Shown here: one piece after another, positions 9,657 through 18,299 of the stretch
Position numbering within the stretch: the first letter of the stretch is position 1
Layout of the letters: each line of letters begins with the position of its first letter
Assembly (NCBI RefSeq): GCF_020616155.1
Contig: NZ_CP085530.1
Coordinates: forward strand, 1,673,501 to 1,737,500
Direction of reading: 5' to 3'
Source of the DNA: Vogesella sp. XCS3
GTDB taxonomy: Bacteria; Pseudomonadota; Gammaproteobacteria; Burkholderiales; Chromobacteriaceae
DNA: 64,000 nucleotides
Notes under the pieces: generated by a model
What the model was told of the DNA's origin: nothing
Seen by the model: only the letters and a program-made list of their open reading frames with translations
The model's database searches: none
Position numbers and translations under genes: made by a program

Positions 9657-9681
9657 AGGCCCGCCAGTTAACGGCGGGCCT
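9657..9681. terminator. Intrinsic terminator hairpin between yigZ and the response regulator
   Basis: A 9-bp GC-rich stem (AGGCCCGCC / GGCGGGCCT) with a 7-nt loop. It is flanked by AAAA on the left, which is a U-tract for minus-strand transcripts, so it can serve both convergent units. Confidence 0.75.
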
Positions 9682-9716
9682 GTTGCACTAGCAGGGTCGG
9701 GTGGCAGCAGATGGGG

Positions 9717-10346
9717 CTAGCGGCCTTTCTGCTGGCGGTACGCCACCACTGTCTGCACCAGGTCGGCAATCGAGCGCACGCCCATTTTGTCCATCATCTT
9801 GCCGCGGTGTGCTTCTACGGTTTTGATGCTGATACCCAGGTCATCGGCAATGATCTTGTTCATCTTGCCTTCGATCACCCGCTCCAGCACCTCACGCTCG
9901 CGCGTGGTTAGTGTAGCCAGCCTCGCCTCGCACTGGCCGGCCTCCTGCGCGCTTTGCGCCTGGTTGGCCGCACTGGCCAGCGCACTGTCTACCGCCGCCA
10001 GCAGCGCTTCCTGGTTAAAGGGCTTTTCCAGAAAATCGTGCGCACCGCGCTTGACCGCCTGCACGGCCATCGGTACATCGCCGTGGCCGGTAATGAAAAT
10101 CACCGGCCAGGTATTGCCACGCGCCTGCAGCTCGTCGTACAGCTCCAGCCCGCTCATGCCCGGCATGCGGATATCCAGAATCAGGCAACCGGTGCCCAGC
10201 GCTGGCCGGTAGCTATGCAAAAAGCCTTCCGCACTATCGTGGCACTCGATGCTGTAATCGTGGCTTTCCAGTAACCACAGCAGGGAATCACGAAAGGCCT
10301 CGTCGTCGTCCACGATATGGATGCGTATGTTCTTGGCTACGGTCAT
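9717..10346 (-). CDS. FixJ-type response regulator (REC + LuxR HTH)
   Basis: A 209-residue two-component regulator. The REC domain (about 1-125) has VDDDEAF and the phosphoacceptor in LILDIRMPGMSG; the LuxR-type helix-turn-helix (about 145-205) shows LTTREREVLERVIEG and ISIKTVEAHRGKMMDKMG. This is the FixJ/TodT/DctR layout. The start overlaps the stop of the kinase gene by 4 nt (ATGA), so the pair is translationally coupled. Targets are unknown; the divergent binding-protein gene beyond the kinase is the obvious candidate. Confidence 0.93.
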   Translation of the reverse strand: MTVAKNIRIHIVDDDEAFRDSLLWLLESHDYSIECHDSAEGFLHSYRPALGTGCLILDIRMPGMSGLELYDELQARGNTWPVIFITGHGDVPMAVQAVKRGAHDFLEKPFNQEALLAAVDSALASAANQAQSAQEAGQCEARLATLTTREREVLERVIEGKMNKIIADDLGISIKTVEAHRGKMMDKMGVRSIADLVQTVVAYRQQKGR

Positions 10347-12982
10347 GGCTCAAACACCGGCAATGTGAAACGGAAAATAGTACCACCCAATGGGTGATCT
10401 TCCACTGAGAGTTGACCCTGATGGAACTCGACAATCGAGCGGCAAATATTCAGGCCCATGCCCATGCCGTCGCCCTTAGTGGTAAAGAATGCGTCGAATA
10501 GCTGCGACTTCAGCGCGTCCGGCACGCCATGGCCGCGGTCTACGATGGCCACCTCTATGCGCTTGCTGTGCTGGCGCTGCACGCTGATTTCCAGTTGGCG
10601 CTGGTCTGGCGGCAGCTGCTGCATGGCTTCCATGCCGTTTTTGATCAGGTTGAGCAGCACCTGCTCGATCAGGATAGGGTCCACATGCACCAGCGGCAAG
10701 TTGGCCGCCAGGTGCACATTGATGCTGCTGGCCAGGCGGCGCGCTTCGATTTCGGCAATCGCCAGTGCGGCATCGATGATCTCACCGACGTCGGCCGCTT
10801 TGCGCACCGGCTCGCTCTGCTTCACAAATTCGCGCACGCGGCGCACGATCTTGCCAGCACGCTCGGCCTGCGCCGTGATTTTTTCCATCACCGGGATCAG
10901 CGACGCCGGCGTGGCTTTGCCCTGGCGCAGCCGCTCGACACAGCCGGCCTGATAGTTGGCAATAGCCGATAGTGGCTGGTTCAGCTCGTGCGCCAGCGTA
11001 GACGCCATTTCGCCCATGGTAATCAGGCGCGAGGTCGCTTGCAGTTTCTGCATCTGCTCTTCGTAGCGCTGCTCGGCGTCATGCTGCTCGGTGATATCGG
11101 TCAGAATCAGCATCTGCACATTGTGGCCATCCACCCAGCGCACCGGGCGGCTGCGCAGCAGGTACCAGCGCCCCGGGTCATCCAGCCATAGTTCCTGGTC
11201 GGTATTGGCGTGCTGCAGCATCTGGCGCAGGCGCAGATCGCAGTATTCGTACTCGTGCTCTTCGCTGGCTGCGGCCAACCATTGCCGGTAACGCTTGTTG
11301 CAGAACAGCAGTTGCTGGCTATCGGGCCGCACCACGGCTACGGCCGCATCCAGGCCCTCGATCACCGCGATAAAGCGCTCGTTGGCCGCCTCCAGCGCCT
11401 GCTGTGCCTCGCGCTTGTCGGTCATGTCGGTAAGCGCCGCCATCCAGCCGGTATGAATGCCATCGGCGTCGATCAGCGGCGAAATCAGCATCTGTCCGTA
11501 GAATTTTTCGCCACTCTTGCGCTGCATCACCGACTCGAACAGCTGGTGGCTGTTATCGCCCGACAGTGTCTGGCGTAGCGCGTCGTAATTCAGCGGCGCC
11601 ACATCGGGCGACCAGTAGGGGTAAGGCGGGCGCAGCCCGATCAGCTCGTCCTCGCCATAGCCGGTAATGCGGCAAAAAGCCGGGTTCACATAGCTGATCT
11701 GGCCATCCAGGTCGATGGCGCGTATGCCCACCACCAGAGAATCTTCCATGGCCTTGCGGAACATATACTCGTGGCGCAGCGCCTGTTCGGCCTGCTTCTC
11801 GGCGGTAATGTCACGGCCGGACAGATACAGCACCCCTGCATCCAGCAGCGGGCTCATGGCCCAGGCCAGCGACAGCACACGGCCATCGCGGCTTAACATG
11901 CGCGTTTCCACATAGCGGTCCACGCTGCCGGCTTCCAGTAGCTGGCGAATCAGCTGGCGCGTCGGCTCGCGCTGCTGCGGGTCGACATAGTTCAGAAAAG
12001 AGGTACCCTGCAGCTGCTCGGCGCTGTAACCCAGCCCCTGCACAAACGCCGGGTTCATGTGCAGCAAGGTGGTATCTTCACGCATCACCCCCAGCCACTC
12101 GCGCGACAGCTTGTACACCCTGTCGCGCTCGCGTTCTGCCTCGATACGGCGGCGGATATGCCGCGACAGGCTGAATAGCGACAGCAAGGTCAGCACGGAC
12201 AAACCGGTAATCAGCCCCAGCTGGATCAGGCGGTTTTTGTTGACATCCCCCCGCACCGGACGCGCCACCAAAGCCAGCGACGTGCCGCCCAGGCGTATGC
12301 TCTGCATCACACCCAGCGGTGGCTGGCTTTGTGCATTTCGCGCCAGGTTCAGGCCTCCAGACTGCAGGGCCAGGTGATATTTTTCGGCAAACCATGACGG
12401 CGGCACGCGGCGCACAAACGCACCGGCCTGATAAATGCCGATAACCATGCCGCGAAATTGCGTATCGCGGTACACCGGCACCATCAGATCAAAACGCCAG
12501 TCCCCGCCCTCGCTCTGATACGGCTGGCTAAAGCGCGGGTGGCCATCGTTGCGTGCCGCCAGGTAGGCGTCCACGCGCTGGCCGGAAATACCTGCGCCGG
12601 CGGACAAGCCGGATTCCTCATACGGTGCCACCCAGCGCACGATATAGCTAGCGTCGGCCCACACCACCGCAGCCATCTCCGGTGTATTACCCAGAAACTG
12701 CGAGGCCTGCACCAGAAAGCCTTCCTCCCCCATCTCCTCGCGCCCGATATCGCGTGCGATTTGTGCCAGCTCGGCCTGATGCCCATCCAGGCGCAAACGC
12801 ATGGTCTGCTCGGCCCACAGCGTATCTTTGGCCAGATCGGTACGTTGCTGGTCGCTTTCACGCGCGTCCAGCGTCCACAACATCACCGCCATGGTGAGGA
12901 AAAACAGCACGATGGTGCTGTTGGGCATCAGCCGGTAAACGGGGCTGCGCCGCAGCGAGGTATAAAAGCGGGAGGTACGCAT
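10343..12982 (-). CDS. PAS-domain sensor histidine kinase (FixL/DctS/TodS-like)
   Basis: An 879-residue membrane kinase. A transmembrane segment lies near 20-37, an extracytoplasmic sensing region of about 210 residues follows, and a second segment lies near 248-270. Three PAS domains occupy about 285-635. The HisKA domain carries the phosphoacceptor in LAHELNQPLSAIANY, and the ATPase domain shows NLIKNGMEAM, DRGHGVPD and GMGMGLNI. The LAHELNQPL box is typical of FixL, DctS and TodS kinases paired with FixJ-type regulators. I prefer the ATG at 12982 to a TTG two codons upstream. Its gene diverges from a periplasmic binding protein gene 80 nt away, so that protein or its ligand may feed the sensor (inference). 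Confidence 0.93.
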   Translation of the reverse strand: MRTSRFYTSLRRSPVYRLMPNSTIVLFFLTMAVMLWTLDARESDQQRTDLAKDTLWAEQTMRLRLDGHQAELAQIARDIGREEMGEEGFLVQASQFLGNTPEMAAVVWADASYIVRWVAPYEESGLSAGAGISGQRVDAYLAARNDGHPRFSQPYQSEGGDWRFDLMVPVYRDTQFRGMVIGIYQAGAFVRRVPPSWFAEKYHLALQSGGLNLARNAQSQPPLGVMQSIRLGGTSLALVARPVRGDVNKNRLIQLGLITGLSVLTLLSLFSLSRHIRRRIEAERERDRVYKLSREWLGVMREDTTLLHMNPAFVQGLGYSAEQLQGTSFLNYVDPQQREPTRQLIRQLLEAGSVDRYVETRMLSRDGRVLSLAWAMSPLLDAGVLYLSGRDITAEKQAEQALRHEYMFRKAMEDSLVVGIRAIDLDGQISYVNPAFCRITGYGEDELIGLRPPYPYWSPDVAPLNYDALRQTLSGDNSHQLFESVMQRKSGEKFYGQMLISPLIDADGIHTGWMAALTDMTDKREAQQALEAANERFIAVIEGLDAAVAVVRPDSQQLLFCNKRYRQWLAAASEEHEYEYCDLRLRQMLQHANTDQELWLDDPGRWYLLRSRPVRWVDGHNVQMLILTDITEQHDAEQRYEEQMQKLQATSRLITMGEMASTLAHELNQPLSAIANYQAGCVERLRQGKATPASLIPVMEKITAQAERAGKIVRRVREFVKQSEPVRKAADVGEIIDAALAIAEIEARRLASSINVHLAANLPLVHVDPILIEQVLLNLIKNGMEAMQQLPPDQRQLEISVQRQHSKRIEVAIVDRGHGVPDALKSQLFDAFFTTKGDGMGMGLNICRSIVEFHQGQLSVEDHPLGGTIFRFTLPVFEP

Positions 12983-13062
12983 GGGCAAGACAGGTTGGCC
13001 GCAAGGGTCGATGGAATGCGATAATAAGCGCCCCCTTGCGATAACGCTATCAGGAGCAGCCC

Positions 13063-14226
13063 GTGCGCCGTCTGTTAAGCCTTTGTCTGTTGATCATGGC
13101 CAGCACCCACGCGGCAGAGCCTATCCGCATCGGCCTGTCCGGCCCGTTCAGCGGCGGCTCCTCCCCCATGGGGCTGTCGATGCGCAATGGCATACGGCTT
13201 GCCGCACAGGAAATCAACAGCCAGGGCGGGCTGCTGGGGCGGCCAGTACAACTGATAGAGCGCGACGACCGTGGCCGGCCGGAGCTGGGCCTGCGCATCG
13301 CCAGCGAGCTGATAGACAAACAGCGGGTAGTGGCCAGCGTGGGCTTTGCCAATAGCGGCGTGGCGCTGGCATCGCAGATACGCTACCAGCAGGCGCGCAT
13401 CCCGGCCATTACCGCGGTTGCCACCGCCCACATCATTACCCAGCAGTTCACCCCGCCGCGCCATGCGGCCAACTATGTTTTCCGCGTGGCCGCTTCGGAC
13501 AGCATCCAGGCACCGCTCATCGTGCGCGAAGCGCTGCGCCGCGGCTTTAGCCGCGTAGCCGTACTGAACGACAGCAGCAACTACGGCCGCCTGGGCCAGC
13601 AGGACTTGCTGAAATCGCTGGCCCAAAAAGGGCTGCAACCGGTCAGCGTCAACCAGTTCAACAATGGCGAGCTGGACATGAGCGTTTACCTGAAACAGGC
13701 TCGGGCAGCCGGTGCACAGTGCATCCTGACCTATACCATTGGCCCGGAGCTGGCCCAGATCGCCAATACCCTGGCGCAAATGGAATGGCGGGTTCCCATC
13801 ATCGGCAGCTGGACGCTATCGATGTCCAACTTCATCGATAATGCCGGCCCCAACGCCGTGGGCGCCCGCATGGTGCAAACCTTCATCCAGGACGGCAACA
13901 CCCCGGCACGGCTACAGTTCATTAACCGCTATCTGCATGCCAATGGCGGCCTGCACATTCCTTCGCCCCCCTCGGCAGCGCAGGGCTACGACAGCATGCT
14001 GCTACTGGCTGCAGCCATCCGCCAAGCGGGCAGCACCGACGGCCCCGCCATCCGCCAAGCGCTGGAAAACCTGAAACAGCCGGTAGCTGGCCTGATTACC
14101 ACCTATCGCAAACCTTTCTCGGCCACTGACCACGAAGCGATCGAGCTGGACGTACCCGTAATTGGCGAAGTACGCCAGCAGCAGGTGATGTACGCCTACC
14201 CGCAAGACCGGCAGCGCCAGCCCTGA
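13063..14226 (+). CDS. ABC-type branched-chain amino acid/amide substrate-binding protein
   Basis: A 387-residue periplasmic protein with a signal peptide (basic MRRL, a hydrophobic stretch, cleavage after about residue 18, THAAE). Mature sequence begins IRIGLSGPFSGGSSPMG, the opening strand of the LivJ/LivK type I binding fold. The start is GTG at 13063 with AGGAG six bases upstream. No permease or ATPase gene is beside it; instead it diverges from a two-component system. It may be an orphan binding protein that presents a ligand to the kinase, or the transporter may lie elsewhere. A strong terminator follows. Confidence 0.9.
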   Translation: MRRLLSLCLLIMASTHAAEPIRIGLSGPFSGGSSPMGLSMRNGIRLAAQEINSQGGLLGRPVQLIERDDRGRPELGLRIASELIDKQRVVASVGFANSGVALASQIRYQQARIPAITAVATAHIITQQFTPPRHAANYVFRVAASDSIQAPLIVREALRRGFSRVAVLNDSSNYGRLGQQDLLKSLAQKGLQPVSVNQFNNGELDMSVYLKQARAAGAQCILTYTIGPELAQIANTLAQMEWRVPIIGSWTLSMSNFIDNAGPNAVGARMVQTFIQDGNTPARLQFINRYLHANGGLHIPSPPSAAQGYDSMLLLAAAIRQAGSTDGPAIRQALENLKQPVAGLITTYRKPFSATDHEAIELDVPVIGEVRQQQVMYAYPQDRQRQP

Positions 14227-14240
14227 AGCCACAGTAATAA

Positions 14241-14265
14241 AAAAGCACCGCCTAAGCGGTGCTTT
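14241..14265. terminator. Terminator after binding-protein gene
   Basis: An 11-bp stem (AAAAGCACCGC / GCGGTGCTTTT) with a CTAA loop, T-rich on both strands, between the binding protein gene and the convergent GntR gene. Confidence 0.85.
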
Positions 14266-14288
14266 TCTCAAACCGATTTGGCCGCAGC

Positions 14289-14960
14289 CTAGCGGCGCTC
14301 TTGCGTCAGCAGGTAGGACTCCAGCGCGTGGCCGGCAGACAGGATATGGAAGCGCAGAAACTCGGCCGCTTCATCAGCCGCACCCTTGCGGCACAGATCC
14401 AGTAGCTTGCTGTGCTCTTCGTGCGCGCGCTCCATGGTACGGGTGAACAGGATCTGCATGCGCGTGTAGCGGTCGGTCTTGTTATGCAGCTGCTCGATCA
14501 GCGCCATGGTATTGGGCCGTTTGGCTGCGCGGTATAGCGCCAGGTGAAAGCGCGAGTTCAGCTCGCCCCAGTGGCGGATGTCATTGGCAGCCAGCGCCTG
14601 CTCGAATTCGTTCAGCGTCGCTTCGGCTGCATCATGGTCGGCAGCCACCTGACAGGGAATGGCCGCGCGCAATACTTCGCTTTCCAGCATGGCGCGAATT
14701 TCCAGCAGCTCCAGCACGTCGTCCAGCGACAGCTTGGACACCAGCGCGCCCTTGTGGTCGATAATCTGGATCAGGCCTTCGGCCTCCAGCTGGCGCAGTG
14801 CTTCACGCACCGGCACGCGGCTGACGCCGTATTCGTTGGACAGAGCCTCCTGACGCAGCTGTTGTCCGTCGGCAAACTCGCCCGAAAGAATGCGCTGGCG
14901 CAAGGATTCGGTCACGGCACTGGTGAGGGTTTGTCGCTTGATGGGCTGCATAGTGGTCAT
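14289..14960 (-). CDS. GntR-family transcriptional regulator, FCD subfamily
   Basis: A 223-residue regulator. The N-terminal winged helix (about 5-75) includes LRQRILSGEFADGQQLRQEAL and SRVPVREALRQLEAEGL, the classic GntR pattern. The C-terminal all-helical FCD domain (about 85-215) has an Asp/His metal- and effector-binding layout, for example RFHLALYRAA. The ATG at 14960 is chosen because no upstream in-frame ATG exists before non-homologous sequence. A 26-nt imperfect palindrome lies 16 nt upstream of the start and is a likely autoregulatory operator. The effector is unknown; FCD regulators usually sense carboxylates or amino acids. Confidence 0.93.
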   Translation of the reverse strand: MTTMQPIKRQTLTSAVTESLRQRILSGEFADGQQLRQEALSNEYGVSRVPVREALRQLEAEGLIQIIDHKGALVSKLSLDDVLELLEIRAMLESEVLRAAIPCQVAADHDAAEATLNEFEQALAANDIRHWGELNSRFHLALYRAAKRPNTMALIEQLHNKTDRYTRMQILFTRTMERAHEEHSKLLDLCRKGAADEAAEFLRFHILSAGHALESYLLTQERR

Positions 14961-14975
14961 GGTCACGCTCTGGCT

Positions 14976-15001
14976 ATCGGATACATGCAAATGTATTCGA
15001 T
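14976..15001. promoter_or_regulatory. Palindromic operator candidate upstream of the GntR gene
   Basis: The perfect core ATACATGCAAATGTAT (14981-14996: 6-bp arms, GCAA spacer) extends outward to 14976-15001 with a single mismatched pair. The position just upstream of the regulator start suggests autoregulation. Confidence 0.6.
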
Positions 15002-15136
15002 TATACGGTGAAATACGCGTGCGACAAGAGAATACAGAAAAGGGACATCGAATTAGCAGAAGTGCATAGCAAAACGGCACCAGGCGACCGTTCATGCGCA
15101 ATAGAAGCCTGACCGGCGCAAACGGCAGGCAAAGAA

Positions 15137-15161
15137 AAACCCGGCCACGCGGACCGGGTTT
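15137..15161 (-). terminator. Terminator of the tRNA cluster
   Basis: Stem AAACCCGG / CCGGGTTT with a 9-nt loop, followed on the minus strand by a T-rich tract. It lies just after the 3' end of the last tRNA-His gene. Confidence 0.75.
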
Positions 15162-15165
15162 ATTC

Positions 15166-15242
15166 TGGGGTGGATGATGGGGCTCGAACCCACGACAACA
15201 GGAATCACAATCCTGGACTCTACCAACTGAGCTACATCCACC
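15166..15242 (-). tRNA. tRNA-His (GTG), copy 2 in transcription order
   Basis: A full cloverleaf on the minus strand: 7-bp acceptor stem GTGGATG/CATCCAC, anticodon loop TTGTGAT, T-arm GGTTCGAGCC, genome-encoded CCA at 15166-15168. The extra 5' G opposite C73, diagnostic for tRNA-His, is present at 15242. Identical to the copy at 15288. Confidence 0.97.
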
Positions 15243-15287
15243 GCTGAGCGGTGTGTCTGACGCACATTGTGCGGCAAACCGAATTTT

Positions 15288-15364
15288 TGGGGTGGATGAT
15301 GGGGCTCGAACCCACGACAACAGGAATCACAATCCTGGACTCTACCAACTGAGCTACATCCACC
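15288..15364 (-). tRNA. tRNA-His (GTG), copy 1
   Basis: Identical in all 77 positions to the tRNA-His gene 45 nt downstream, including encoded CCA and the extra 5' G. Anticodon loop TTGTGAT. Confidence 0.97.
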
Positions 15365-15398
15365 ACAGATACTACATTTCTTACTACCACATCGCCAC

Positions 15399-15475
15399 TG
15401 GCGCGCCCGACAGGAATCGAACCCGTAACCCCCGGCTTAGAAGGCCGGTGCTCTATCCGGTTGAGCTACGGGCGC
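15399..15475 (-). tRNA. tRNA-Arg (TCT)
   Basis: Minus-strand cloverleaf with acceptor GCGCCCG/CGGGCGC, anticodon stem-loop CCGGC-CTTCTAA-GCCGG giving anticodon TCT, T-arm GGTTCGATTCC and encoded CCA at 15399-15401. Confidence 0.97.
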
Positions 15476-15492
15476 TCTATCGGGTGTGGCTG

Positions 15493-15569
15493 TGGTCGGG
15501 GCGGTGGGATTCGAACTCACGACCCTCTGCTCCCAAAGCAGATGCGCTACCAGACTGCGCTACGCCCCG
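15493..15569 (-). tRNA. tRNA-Pro (TGG)
   Basis: Minus-strand cloverleaf with acceptor CGGGGCG/CGCCCCG, anticodon loop TTTGGGA (anticodon TGG), T-arm AGTTCGAATCC and encoded CCA at 15493-15495. First gene of the Pro-Arg-His-His cluster. Confidence 0.97.
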
Positions 15570-15799
15570 ACGACAGGAAGCGAAATATACAGGGCTGGTT
15601 TATTGCTGTCAACACCCAATGCTAAAAAATTGCATAGTAGGGCGTAGTGCCCCCCCTGCTGCCGGCAAAACACGACAGCACCGGCTGCTGCAATGCAAAA
15701 AAGAATGACGCACAAGCCCTTGAAGCGATTGAGCAGATACCCCAAAAAATGAGAAAATCCGGCTTTCGTTCACTTCTAACCTTAATGGTGGATAGCAGC

Positions 15800-16651
15800 A
15801 TGGCGGCACAACTCATCGACGGCAAGGCCGTTGCCGAAACCCTGATCAACCGCGTACGCGTGGGCGTGGATGCCCGCCTGGCTGCAGGCAAACGCGCCCC
15901 GGCCCTGGCAGTGATTCTGGTCGGCGACGACCCGGCTTCCGGTATTTACGTGAACAACAAGAAGCGCTCCTGCGAAAAGGCGGGCGTGCGCTCCCTGTCT
16001 TACGAGCTGCCGGGTAGCACCAGCCAGGAGGAACTGCTGGCCATCATCGACCAGCTGAACGCCGACGACAGCGTGGACGGCATCCTGGTGCAGCTGCCGC
16101 TGCCCAAGCAGATCGACCCGCAACTGGTGATCGAACGCATCAACCCCAAAAAGGACGTAGACGGCTTCCACCCCTACAATATGGGCCGCCTGGCGATCAA
16201 GATGCCCCAACTGCGCCCGTGCACCCCGCGCGGCGTGATGACGCTGCTGGAAGAGTACAACATCGACCCGAAAGGCAAGAATGTGGTGATCGTGGGCGCC
16301 TCCAATATCGTAGGCCGCCCACAAGCGCTGGAAATGCTGCTGGCGCGTGCCACTGTTACCGTGTGCCACAGCGCCACCGCCGACCTGGCCGGTGAAGTTG
16401 GCCGCGCTGACATCGTGGTAGCCGCCGTGGGCATCCCCAACTTCGTGAAGGCCGCCTGGCTGAAGCCGGGTGCCGTAGTAATCGATGTGGGTATCAACCG
16501 TCTGGATAGTGGCAAGATCTGCGGTGACGTTGAATTCGACGCTGCCCGCGAAGTGGCCAGCTACATCACCCCGGTTCCTGGCGGCGTTGGCCCGATGACC
16601 ATTGCTACCCTGTTGCAGAACACGCTGGATTCGGCCAATCTCAACGCCTGA
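15800..16651 (+). CDS. folD: Bifunctional methylenetetrahydrofolate dehydrogenase/cyclohydrolase FolD
   Basis: FolD interconverts 5,10-methylene-, 5,10-methenyl- and 10-formyl-tetrahydrofolate with NADP. The 283-residue protein has the catalytic stretch [13 protein letters not shown], the substrate signature [21 protein letters not shown], the nucleotide-binding [12 protein letters not shown], and the C-terminal [15 protein letters not shown]. The ATG at 15800 gives MAAQLIDG, matching the E. coli MAAKIIDG start; an in-frame ATG at 15785 would add five residues. purU follows, so two enzymes of the one-carbon pool are adjacent. Confidence 0.97.
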   Translation: MAAQLIDGKAVAETLINRVRVGVDARLAAGKRAPALAVILVGDDPASGIYVNNKKRSCEKAGVRSLSYELPGSTSQEELLAIIDQLNADDSVDGILVQLPLPKQIDPQLVIERINPKKDVDGFHPYNMGRLAIKMPQLRPCTPRGVMTLLEEYNIDPKGKNVVIVGASNIVGRPQALEMLLARATVTVCHSATADLAGEVGRADIVVAAVGIPNFVKAAWLKPGAVVIDVGINRLDSGKICGDVEFDAAREVASYITPVPGGVGPMTIATLLQNTLDSANLNA

Positions 16652-16670
16652 CGCAGACACGAAACACGCA

Positions 16671-16706
16671 CGCCGCCGTCTGCCGCTGCAGCCGGCGGCG
16701 TTTTTT
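16671..16706 (+). terminator. folD terminator
   Basis: Stem CGCCGCCG / CGGCGGCG with a 14-nt loop, followed by TTTTTT. Confidence 0.85.
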
Positions 16707-16747
16707 ATCTGCCCTGAAGACAAAACCTACAGACAAAGAGTCAAACC

Positions 16748-17608
16748 ATGAGTAACCGCCATTCTGCCACCCTGCTGATCAGCTGCCCGGACAGCCACGG
16801 CCTGGTTGCAGCCATCGCCAATTTCCTGCTGACCTATAACGCCAACATCCTGCACGCCGACCAGCACCAGGACCCGGTGGAAAACCTGTTCCTGATGCGC
16901 GTGCAGTGGGACCTGAACGGCTTTACCCTGCCGATGGACAGCTTTGCCGCCGCCTTTGCGCCGATCGCCGAAAAGCACAATATGCAATGGCAGGTATCGC
17001 TGTCGGTACGCAAGCCACGCATGGCGATTTTTGTCTCCAAGTACGAACATTGCCTGGTCGACCTGCTGCACCGCTACAGCATCGGCGAGCTGGATTGCGA
17101 TATCCCGCTGATTATCTCCAACCACGAAGACTGCCGCCGCCTGGCCGAATTCCACGGCATCCCTTACCACGTGATTGCCGTCACCAAAGACAATAAGGCC
17201 GAGGCAGAGGCGCACCAGTGGGCACTGCTTGAAGAAGCCGATGTCGACCTGATCGTGCTGGCGCGCTACATGCAGGTACTGTCGCAAAAGTTTGTCGAGC
17301 GCTACCCGCACCGCGTCATCAACATCCACCACAGCTTCCTGCCGGCCTTCGACGGTGCCAAACCTTACCACCGCGCCTTTGCCCGCGGCGTGAAGCTGAT
17401 CGGCGCCACCAGCCACTACGTGACCGAAATCCTGGACGACGGCCCGATTATCGAGCAGGAAGTCACCCGCATCTCGCACCGCGACGATGTAGAAGACCTG
17501 ATCCAGAAAGGCCGCGACCTGGAGCGCGTGGTGCTGTCCCGAGCTGTGCGCTGGCACCTGGAAAACCGCATCCTGGCCTACAACAACAAGACCGTGATTT
17601 TTGACTAA
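16748..17608 (+). CDS. purU: Formyltetrahydrofolate deformylase PurU
   Basis: PurU hydrolyses 10-formyltetrahydrofolate to formate and tetrahydrofolate, balancing the one-carbon pool that FolD makes. The 286-residue protein has an N-terminal ACT domain (about 7-85; LLISCPDSHGLVAAIANFL) and a C-terminal formyltransferase-like domain (about 90-280) with RYMQVLSQKFV and the catalytic INIHHSFLPAFDGAKPYHRA. In E. coli the ACT region senses Met and Gly. A membrane protein gene follows after 3 nt. Confidence 0.97.
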   Translation: MSNRHSATLLISCPDSHGLVAAIANFLLTYNANILHADQHQDPVENLFLMRVQWDLNGFTLPMDSFAAAFAPIAEKHNMQWQVSLSVRKPRMAIFVSKYEHCLVDLLHRYSIGELDCDIPLIISNHEDCRRLAEFHGIPYHVIAVTKDNKAEAEAHQWALLEEADVDLIVLARYMQVLSQKFVERYPHRVINIHHSFLPAFDGAKPYHRAFARGVKLIGATSHYVTEILDDGPIIEQEVTRISHRDDVEDLIQKGRDLERVVLSRAVRWHLENRILAYNNKTVIFD

Positions 17609-17611
17609 GCC

Positions 17612-18193
17612 ATGAACCTGCCCCTGATCCACGACGCCATCGACCTGCTGCGCCTGCGCGTTGGCCGCCTGGAACAATACCAGTACCCGCTGGGCCAGCT
17701 CATGGGGGTGTTTACCGCACTCGGCATCATGTCGGCCGCGGCCGCCCACGCTGACGGTGCCAGTGGCGACCCGCTGGCACTCACGCTGTTCTTTTCGCTG
17801 TATACGCTGATGGAAACCTCGCTGTACGCCACCTTCATGCGCTGGTGGTTGCGGCGTGCCGGCTGTCGTATCGAGTTCCCCCTGATAGGGCTTGTTGCTG
17901 CGGCCAGCCTGATCAAGCTACTGGACCCGCTGGTAAGCTGGCTGCCAGATGATGTGGCGCAAGGCTTATCGTTAGTCATGGGGGCCGTGGCGCTGTATAT
18001 CGTGGTGAAGGCACTAGCGCTCACCACCGGCGCCAGCGTGTTGCGCGTACTGGGCGGCACCCTGCTGTTTTCGCCTGTTGCCATCATCCTGATGGTAAAC
18101 ATGGTGACGGTAGCGGCCAGCATGGGCGTAGAAGTGTTCCCGCCCGAGGTGATGCAGACGGCCACACTCAAGGCTGGCGAAAGCGCCCCTTGA
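17612..18193 (+). CDS. Hypothetical integral membrane protein
   Basis: A 193-residue protein I do not recognise with certainty. About five hydrophobic segments are visible (residues near 28-47, 55-75, 88-105, 118-140 and 148-170), so it is an inner-membrane protein. It starts 3 nt after the purU stop and probably shares that transcript. No catalytic motif is visible. Two hairpins follow, and then the structured island at 18.25-18.67 kb. Confidence 0.75.
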   Translation: MNLPLIHDAIDLLRLRVGRLEQYQYPLGQLMGVFTALGIMSAAAAHADGASGDPLALTLFFSLYTLMETSLYATFMRWWLRRAGCRIEFPLIGLVAAASLIKLLDPLVSWLPDDVAQGLSLVMGAVALYIVVKALALTTGASVLRVLGGTLLFSPVAIILMVNMVTVAASMGVEVFPPEVMQTATLKAGESAP

Positions 18194-18205
18194 GTGTATT
18201 TGCTA

Positions 18206-18245
18206 GCAAAACAAAACGCTGCCACCAGGCAGTGTTTTGTTTTGC
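18206..18245 (+). terminator. Long hairpin terminator
   Basis: An 18-bp stem with an ACCA loop and one G-T wobble, containing matching AAAACAAAA and TTTTGTTTT arms, directly after the membrane protein gene. Confidence 0.8.
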
Positions 18246-18252
18246 AAAGACC

Positions 18253-18299
18253 CGGCTCAGGGCTAATGCCAGTCAGTTAACGCTGACTGGCGTTTTTTG
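18253..18299 (+). terminator. Second hairpin, part of a repeated module
   Basis: Stem GCCAGTCAG / CTGACTGGC (18268-18276 with 18283-18291), loop TTAACG, then GTTTTTTG. It is preceded by CGGCTCAGGGCT, which recurs at 18657. The stretch TAATGCCAGTCAGTTAA at 18264-18280 recurs inverted at 18640-18656. Confidence 0.7.

Noticed and set aside
15647..15799. Extended N-terminus of folD
   Set aside because: The frame is open upstream, but the sequence is not FolD-like and partly reads through the region beside the tRNA cluster; the conserved MAAQLIDG start is at 15800.
16676..16683. GCCGTCTG, eight bases of the Neisseria DNA uptake sequence, in the folD terminator
   Set aside because: Only a partial match (the final AA is missing), a single copy noticed, and it follows from the GC-rich stem. 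The over-represented word here is GGTTGGCCGCA.
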